5,343 nt of DNA from Eggerthellales bacterium UBA948 (GTDB taxonomy: Bacteria > Actinomycetota > Coriobacteriia > Coriobacteriales > UBA8131). Positions 1 to 3,630 of this stretch are shown here, piece after piece. The position numbers and the translations under genes were made by a program. The notes below the pieces were generated by a model. The model ran no database searches, was not told the origin of the DNA, and saw only the letters and a program-made list of their open reading frames with translations. Position 1 is the stretch's first letter, and each line of letters begins with the position of its first letter. The stretch spans positions 1-5,343 of the forward strand of contig DBCW01000019.1 in NCBI GenBank assembly GCA_002293265.1, in the 5' to 3' direction.

Positions 1-71
<71 letters not shown>

Positions 72-112
72 ACATTTATTTGCTGCTGGGATGCGTCAAA
101 GGACAAGATGAT

Positions 113-141
113 ATACTACCTTTAGCTTGTCGTTTGGGCAA
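113..141 (-). promoter_or_regulatory. Candidate sigma70-type promoter for tRNA-Pro
   Basis: On the minus strand a -35-like TTGCCC (complement of 136-141) is followed after 17 bases by a -10-like TAGTAT (complement of 113-118). Each hexamer matches four of six consensus bases. Transcription would start near 106, leaving a leader of about 35 bases before the mature tRNA 5' end at 71. This is a reasonable geometry for a tRNA gene, but it rests on pattern matching only. Confidence 0.4.
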
Positions 142-221
142 GGTTATTTGCAGCTTTTGTTGCCTTTGTTCGGAGTATTATTTTTGTGAGGCAGTGCGCA
201 GATAATTACCAAGTACTTTTT

Positions 222-251
222 TTGACACAAAGAATGTGTTGGGAGTACTAT
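222..251 (+). promoter_or_regulatory. Candidate promoter for the iron-sulfur/kinase operon
   Basis: A perfect consensus -35 TTGACA (222-227) is followed after 18 bases by TACTAT (246-251), which matches four of six -10 bases. The start would fall near 258, giving a leader of about 120 bases before the ATG at 378. The spacer contains the inverted repeat ACACA-N5-TGTGT (225-239), so a dimeric regulator bound there could block or tune initiation. No better rightward promoter was seen closer to the gene. Confidence 0.5.
225..239. promoter_or_regulatory. Inverted repeat ACACA-N5-TGTGT in the promoter spacer
   Basis: The arms 225-229 and 235-239 are perfect complements around a five-base centre. 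The dyad overlaps the end of the -35 box and lies upstream of the -10 box, a position where a bound dimer would affect RNA polymerase. The arms are only five bases long, so this is a weak operator candidate. No regulator can be named from it. Confidence 0.25.
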
Positions 252-261
252 TTTTAGGAAG

Positions 262-276
262 CAACACGTTATGTTG
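262..276. promoter_or_regulatory. Small inverted repeat CAACA-N5-TGTTG just after the predicted start
   Basis: The arms 262-266 and 272-276 are exact complements around CGTTA. The repeat sits a few bases downstream of the predicted transcription start, so it could be an operator half-pair or a small 5' hairpin in the mRNA. With only five pairs, two of them G-C, it would be marginally stable as RNA. Confidence 0.2.
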
Positions 277-377
277 ATTCACGTTTATCCAAAACTTATG
301 CTTTATTTCAAAATAGGGGTGGTGCTGTTTTGCTCATGCTTTAGTTGTTTCGACAATGCGGTCAAAGGTAGAGCGTT

Positions 378-1013
378 ATGCGATATGGAATGCTTATCGA
401 TCTTAACACCTGTGCAGGTTGCGGTGCTTGTGTCATGGCCTGCAAGCAAACGAGCGGGTCTCCTAAAGGAGTGTATTGGCTGACGGTTCTCACCAGAGAA
501 GAGGGTCGATATCCAAACGCCAAGAAAAGGGTTTTACCAAAAAGCTGCATGCACTGCGCCAAAGCTCCTTGTATTAGAAGATGTCCGACGGGTGCGAGCC
601 ATAGAACAGACGAAGGTCTTGTGCTCATAAATCGCGAAGATTGTATTGGTTGTTGTGCTTGCAGATTGGTCTGTCCTTACGATGTGCGACACTACATCGG
701 TAACGATCCAAAAGAAGACCCATATTGGGGATCAAATTTTCCTCTCACTCCTTATGAAGAAAAGAAAACCATTCCTATGCATGACTATGGGAAGGTGGAA
801 AAATGTAATTTTTGTGTTGGGCGCTTGGGAGAAAATAAAGTTCCTGCGTGCGTTCACACATGTATTACCCATTGCCGCATAGTAGGAGATATCGATGATC
901 CCGGTAGTGATATCTCCAAAGCGATAAAGGAGCATAATGCCAAACCCTTGCACGAGGAGTACGGAACTATGCCTTCTGTTTATTACATACAACCTCCCTC
1001 TTCGAGCTCATGA
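378..1013 (+). CDS. Four-cluster [4Fe-4S] electron-transfer subunit, DmsB/NrfC-like
   Basis: This 211-residue protein carries sixteen cysteines in four ferredoxin-type groups: C12/C15/C18/C22, C57/C60/C65/C69, C89/C92/C95/C99 and C143/C146/C158/C162. That pattern and length fit the iron-sulfur subunit of DMSO-reductase-family enzymes (DmsB, PhsB, NrfC type), which passes electrons between a quinol-side partner and the molybdenum subunit. There is no signal peptide or membrane segment. Family knowledge suggests export bound to a Tat-carrying partner, probably the oxidoreductase at 3631. The start is bounded by an in-frame TAG at 369-371, and a modest purine-rich site (AAAGG, 364-368) lies nine bases upstream. 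The tail ends in a serine run. Extra cysteines C93 and C166 are not needed for the clusters. The stop overlaps the kinase start. It is unusual that this subunit precedes the kinase instead of following the catalytic gene. The general class is secure; the specific enzyme is not. Confidence 0.92.
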   Translation: MRYGMLIDLNTCAGCGACVMACKQTSGSPKGVYWLTVLTREEGRYPNAKKRVLPKSCMHCAKAPCIRRCPTGASHRTDEGLVLINREDCIGCCACRLVCPYDVRHYIGNDPKEDPYWGSNFPLTPYEEKKTIPMHDYGKVEKCNFCVGRLGENKVPACVHTCITHCRIVGDIDDPGSDISKAIKEHNAKPLHEEYGTMPSVYYIQPPSSSS

Positions 1014-2683
1014 GTGTCTTTAAGAAAACAACATTACACAAAAGAGGTCTGTCTTTTTACCTCATGATTGCCATCGTTGTTACGGTGTCTGTGATCATGG
1101 GAATCAAAGGGGTCTGGGATTATTCAAATCAACGCAAGTGGGCAGAACAGGAAATGCTCGACAAAGCCCTGATTATCATGGCACAGCAAGAAGCGATATG
1201 GGAATTCATGTCTCGGAACCAAGATCTTATTAATTACGATGGAGAAGGTAATTTCGAATATAAATATCTTAACTGCTCCACGGCAGTCATGAGTATCGGC
1301 ACCATGGTATCGCGAGATACGGATTACGTCATAAAGTCGACAAATCTTGAGACTCGCAGCGTACTCAATACACCTGATGATTTTGAAACGGATGGTGTAT
1401 TGTACTTGAAAAACAATCCCGGCAAGGATTACTGGAGTCTCACAGATGATGGTGAAGAGAGTGTTTTCCGTTATATGGCTTCGCTCTATATAACCAAAGA
1501 TTGTCTGTCTTGTCACGGAATGCCAAAAGGCGAAATAGATGTATCCGGATTTCCCAAAGACGGTTTGGTCGTTGGGGACTTTGCCGGCGCAATAAGCTTA
1601 AAGATTCCTGCAGATAGTTATGTGAAAAATGTTAATTCAAACATGCTAAGCAATGTGGTGTTTATCATTGCGCTTTTACTTATCTTTACATTGGTTGTCC
1701 GTATCTTTATGAATAAGTTGGTTACGAACTCGTTAGGTAAATTTGAGCAGGCGGCCATGAAGGTGGGTAGAGGCGAATGGGATGTAGATTTTGCTGAGAT
1801 ACCGGCAAAGGGAGAAGTAAAACGCTTGGTGTCTTGTTTTCAGGACATGACCGATCAATTGAAAAGCTTGTACGATGATCTTGAGTCAGAGGTTGAAAAG
1901 CGCACAGGGCAGTTAAAGGAAGCCAATGCGACACTAGAATATCAGCAAGCCCAGCTTCTTGAAATGAATGCTCGTATCCAAGGAATCAGTGATTACAAAT
2001 CCGATGTTTTAGCTGTTATGGGTCACGAATTGCGTACACCTCTTGCTTCAATCATTGCTTTTGCAGAAGTGGCCTTACACAATGCTGATGATAACGATGC
2101 GGAGCAAAAACAGCATTTGCAAGATATCCTTGCAAATGCGAAACGACTCTTGCGGCTTATCAACAATGTTTTAGATTTGGCAAAAATTGAAGCCGGAAAA
2201 GAAGAAGTGCACTGGGATATCATTGACATGCACGACTTAGCTGCGTCTACGGAAAACACTATGACTTCTTTGGCCATCAACAAAAACATCGTGCTTTCAA
2301 CAAAAGTGTTTCCCGATGTACCTCTCACGCAAGGTGATCCGGAAAAACTTGCCAGCGTTTTAAACAATCTTGTAGGTAATGCGATTAAATACACTCAACC
2401 GGGCGGACAAGTGGAAATAACGATATTTTTTGAAGCATCTGAAAATAGGATTGTGATTTGGGTTGAAGACACAGGGATTGGCATTCCACAGGAAAAGACA
2501 GAACAGATATTTGAGCGTTTTACTCAGGTCGATAATTCTGTGTCAAGGCGTTATGGAGGCACAGGTCTGGGCCTTGCCCTTGCAAGGGAGCTTGTTCTTA
2601 TGCATGAGGGCACCATCAGCGTCCAGAGCAAAGTGGGCGAAGGAAGCAAGTTTATCGTGATGCTTCCGGTGTGGGAAGTGTAA
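1010..2683 (+). CDS. Membrane sensor histidine kinase with DUF3365/Tll0287-like c-haem sensor domain
   Basis: This 557-residue kinase has a membrane segment at about 14-33, an external domain at about 35-210, and a second membrane segment at about 214-234. A HAMP linker (about 236-288) and a predicted coiled coil (about 285-330) follow. The HisKA phospho-acceptor is H339 in GHELRTPL. The ATPase domain shows an N box (N453, N457), a G1 box DTGIGIP (D487) and a G2 box GGTGLGL (516-522). The external domain contains C165-L-S-C168-H169, the CxxCH signature for covalent haem c, followed by a GDFAGAISL-like segment typical of DUF3365. It therefore probably senses redox state or a small haem ligand outside the membrane and phosphorylates the regulator at 2769. 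The ATG overlaps the upstream stop as ATGA, and no Shine-Dalgarno is visible before it, so translation is probably coupled to the iron-sulfur gene. Kinase identity is firm; haem binding is inferred. Confidence 0.95.
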   Translation: MSVFKKTTLHKRGLSFYLMIAIVVTVSVIMGIKGVWDYSNQRKWAEQEMLDKALIIMAQQEAIWEFMSRNQDLINYDGEGNFEYKYLNCSTAVMSIGTMVSRDTDYVIKSTNLETRSVLNTPDDFETDGVLYLKNNPGKDYWSLTDDGEESVFRYMASLYITKDCLSCHGMPKGEIDVSGFPKDGLVVGDFAGAISLKIPADSYVKNVNSNMLSNVVFIIALLLIFTLVVRIFMNKLVTNSLGKFEQAAMKVGRGEWDVDFAEIPAKGEVKRLVSCFQDMTDQLKSLYDDLESEVEKRTGQLKEANATLEYQQAQLLEMNARIQGISDYKSDVLAVMGHELRTPLASIIAFAEVALHNADDNDAEQKQHLQDILANAKRLLRLINNVLDLAKIEAGKEEVHWDIIDMHDLAASTENTMTSLAINKNIVLSTKVFPDVPLTQGDPEKLASVLNNLVGNAIKYTQPGGQVEITIFFEASENRIVIWVEDTGIGIPQEKTEQIFERFTQVDNSVSRRYGGTGLGLALARELVLMHEGTISVQSKVGEGSKFIVMLPVWEV

Positions 2684-2700
2684 ACGTAGAGAGGAGATAT

Positions 2701-2772
2701 GTGGGCTTCGGTCATATGTTGACCGGAGAAGCAAGATCGGGCAGTGCGATAAATTGGAGGCATGATAATTGA
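2701..2772 (+). CDS. Possible 23-codon leader ORF before the response regulator
   Basis: A GTG at 2701 opens 23 codons ending in TGA at 2770-2772. The purine-rich AGAGGAG (2690-2696) lies four bases upstream, slightly close but usable. The stop overlaps the regulator's TTG start as TTGA, a geometry often linked to translational coupling, and similar to the ATGA overlap at 1010. The predicted peptide starts MGFGHMLTGE and has no recognisable motif, membrane segment or run of one codon that would suggest classical attenuation. A hairpin (2705-2732) lies inside it. An alternative start is ATG 2716. It may be a regulatory leader or chance; no homology is claimed. Confidence 0.2.
   Translation: MGFGHMLTGEARSGSAINWRHDN
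2705..2732 (+). other. Strong intercistronic RNA hairpin between kinase and regulator
   Basis: GGTCA (2710-2714) pairs with TGACC (2720-2724) around the five-base loop TATGT. An outer stem GCTTC (2705-2709) pairs with GAAGC (2728-2732), leaving a three-base bulge GGA (2725-2727). Alternatively 2706-2714 pairs continuously with 2720-2728 with a single G-U wobble. No T-run follows, so it is not an intrinsic terminator. It could be an mRNA-stability element, a translation-control hairpin for the downstream gene, or a DNA operator. Confidence 0.5.
2756..2760 (+). promoter_or_regulatory. Ribosome binding site that fixes the regulator's TTG start
   Basis: GGAGG at 2756-2760 is a near-perfect Shine-Dalgarno lying eight bases before the TTG at 2769. 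The nearby ATG at 2762 is only one base away from it and is in another frame, ending after about a dozen codons. An in-frame TAA at 2766-2768 directly precedes the TTG, so no upstream start is possible. Confidence 0.8.
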
Positions 2773-3482
2773 AAGACATATTAATACTACTGGTAGATGA
2801 CGATGATGATCTACGTCGAGCCATTAAAGCAATACTTAACAGCAACAATTATCAAGTGATCCAGGCGGCTACCGGAAGCGAGGCACTCAAACATTATCAA
2901 GAAGTTGATCTGGTGATATTGGATGTTATGCTTCCGGAAATCGATGGATTTGAGTTATGTCAAAAAATTCGCCAAAAAAGCGCTGTACCAATAATTCTGC
3001 TCACAGCGAAAGGCGATATTGTCGACAAAAAAATAGGGTTTAGCTTTGGCGCGGACGACTATCTGGTTAAACCGTTTAATATGGATGAACTGCTATTGCG
3101 CATCAATGCCTTGATCCGCCGCTCGATCATATCGAAGAGCGAAGACGATCTATCAAGCACCTCGGACAAAGAAAGAATTGTTGCAGGCGAGTTGCAACTT
3201 GACCACCTTGGTCGAAAAACGATCGTACGAGGCGCGGAAGTATATTTGACGGCAACAGAGTTTGATCTTCTTTGGACCTTAGCAAACAGTCCGGGCAGAG
3301 TGTTTACCCGCAAACAACTTTTTGATTCGGTGTGGGGTGAAAACGGTGAGGAAGTACCAAGAACAATAACTGTTTTGATAAGACGAATACGAGAAAAGAT
3401 CGAGCCCGATCCGGCACATCCTGTATATGTGCTAACGGTATGGGGTGTAGGGTATAAGTTTGCCGAAAATAAAGGTCTGTAA
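2769..3482 (+). CDS. OmpR/PhoB-family response regulator (receiver + winged helix)
   Basis: This 237-residue cytoplasmic transcription regulator has a receiver domain at about 1-118. The acidic pocket is at D10-D12, the predicted phosphorylated aspartate is D52 in LDVMLPEIDG, the switch threonine is T79, and the conserved lysine is K101 in KPF. A linker leads to a winged-helix DNA-binding domain at about 138-235 with the usual LTATEFDLL, RVFTRKQL, VLIRRIREKIE and VWGVGYKF segments. Length and order are standard for the family, which dimerises on direct-repeat DNA. It starts with TTG, supported by GGAGG eight bases upstream and the in-frame stop just before. It follows the kinase by 85 bases and is almost certainly its partner. 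Likely targets are the promoters at 222-251 and 3533-3561, each within the same block; this is inferred from context. Confidence 0.95.
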   Translation: MKDILILLVDDDDDLRRAIKAILNSNNYQVIQAATGSEALKHYQEVDLVILDVMLPEIDGFELCQKIRQKSAVPIILLTAKGDIVDKKIGFSFGADDYLVKPFNMDELLLRINALIRRSIISKSEDDLSSTSDKERIVAGELQLDHLGRKTIVRGAEVYLTATEFDLLWTLANSPGRVFTRKQLFDSVWGENGEEVPRTITVLIRRIREKIEPDPAHPVYVLTVWGVGYKFAENKGL

Positions 3483-3532
3483 GAGGGTGACATCTTTTTT
3501 GCAAGCTATAGTCCAAACGGTTTTGAGGAGAA

Positions 3533-3561
3533 TTGTCAATGAGTTGATATCTCGTTAATAT
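3533..3561 (+). promoter_or_regulatory. Candidate sigma70-type promoter for the molybdenum oxidoreductase
   Basis: TTGTCA (3533-3538) and TAATAT (3556-3561) are separated by exactly 17 bases. The -35 matches five of six consensus bases; the -10 matches four of six and is AT-only. A start near 3568 gives a leader of about 60 bases before the ATG at 3631. It lies in the 148-base gap after the regulator, with no terminator seen before it, so the gene could be read both from here and by read-through. Confidence 0.6.
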
Positions 3562-3584
3562 TTTGTACATCTTTCTTTTCTACT

Positions 3585-3594
3585 CTAAAAATAG
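3585..3594 (-). promoter_or_regulatory. CTATTTTTAG element shared, inverted, with the first promoter
   Basis: The plus strand reads CTAAAAATAG, whose complement is identical over ten bases to CTATTTTTAG at 248-257, which overlaps the third AT-rich repeat and the -10 box of the first operon promoter. Here the element lies in the predicted 5' leader of the oxidoreductase gene. A shared regulator site is possible, but an AT-rich ten-base match can arise by chance. Confidence 0.2.
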
Positions 3595-3617
3595 GCCAAA
3601 TCCACAAAGGAACAGAA

Positions 3618-3623
3618 AAGGAG
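3618..3623 (+). promoter_or_regulatory. Ribosome binding site of the oxidoreductase gene
   Basis: AAGGAG is a strong Shine-Dalgarno placed seven bases before the ATG at 3631. It supports this start, which is also the one giving a complete Tat signal. Confidence 0.8.
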
Positions 3624-3630
3624 AGAAGCA

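Larger units (their letters stand above)
174..256 (+). repeat. Three direct repeats of AGTAYTWTTTTT, candidate regulator sites
   Basis: Copies are AGTATTATTTTTG (174-186), AGTACTTTTTTTG (212-224) and AGTACTATTTTTA (244-256). Start-to-start spacings are 38 and 32 bases. The first and third copies share more flank: TGTT, one variable base, then GGAGTA, 70 bases apart. The second copy ends in the candidate -35 box and the third contains the candidate -10 box. A response regulator of the OmpR/PhoB class, which binds direct repeats, is encoded downstream and could be the user. AT-rich chance similarity cannot be excluded. Confidence 0.4.
72..377. other. Non-coding divergent promoter region between tRNA-Pro and the iron-sulfur gene
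   Basis: This stretch of about 300 bases separates the leftward tRNA gene from the rightward gene block. No convincing gene is seen in it on either strand. It holds a candidate tRNA promoter (minus), three AT-rich direct repeats, a candidate rightward promoter, and two short inverted repeats. The segment from about 280 to 363 would be an untranslated leader in which nothing structured was recognised. The density of repeats between 172 and 276 suggests that regulator binding is concentrated there; that is inference. Confidence 0.6.

Noticed and set aside
271..483. A 70-codon rightward frame starting at ATG 271 with AGGAAG nine bases upstream
   Set aside because: It overlaps the start of the iron-sulfur gene by over 100 bases in another frame, shows no recognisable domain, and its ribosome site would lie at the very 5' end of the predicted transcript. 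The iron-sulfur frame has sixteen conserved-pattern cysteines and is clearly the real one.
2699..2722. Seven-codon ORF from ATG 2699 before the regulator
   Set aside because: The Shine-Dalgarno-like AGGAG ends only two bases before the ATG, too close for efficient initiation. The overlapping GTG frame at 2701 fits better and reaches the regulator start.
2762..2797. ATG at 2762 as an alternative start for the response regulator
   Set aside because: It is in a different frame from the regulator, only one base from the GGAGG, and reaches a stop after about a dozen codons.
3483..3502. Possible terminator at the T-run after the regulator gene
   Set aside because: The run of Ts (about 3494-3500) has no stem-loop immediately upstream, so an intrinsic terminator is not supported.
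362..3570. Minus-strand frames opposite the iron-sulfur, kinase and regulator genes
   Set aside because: All are shadows of strongly supported plus-strand genes and show no domain signatures.
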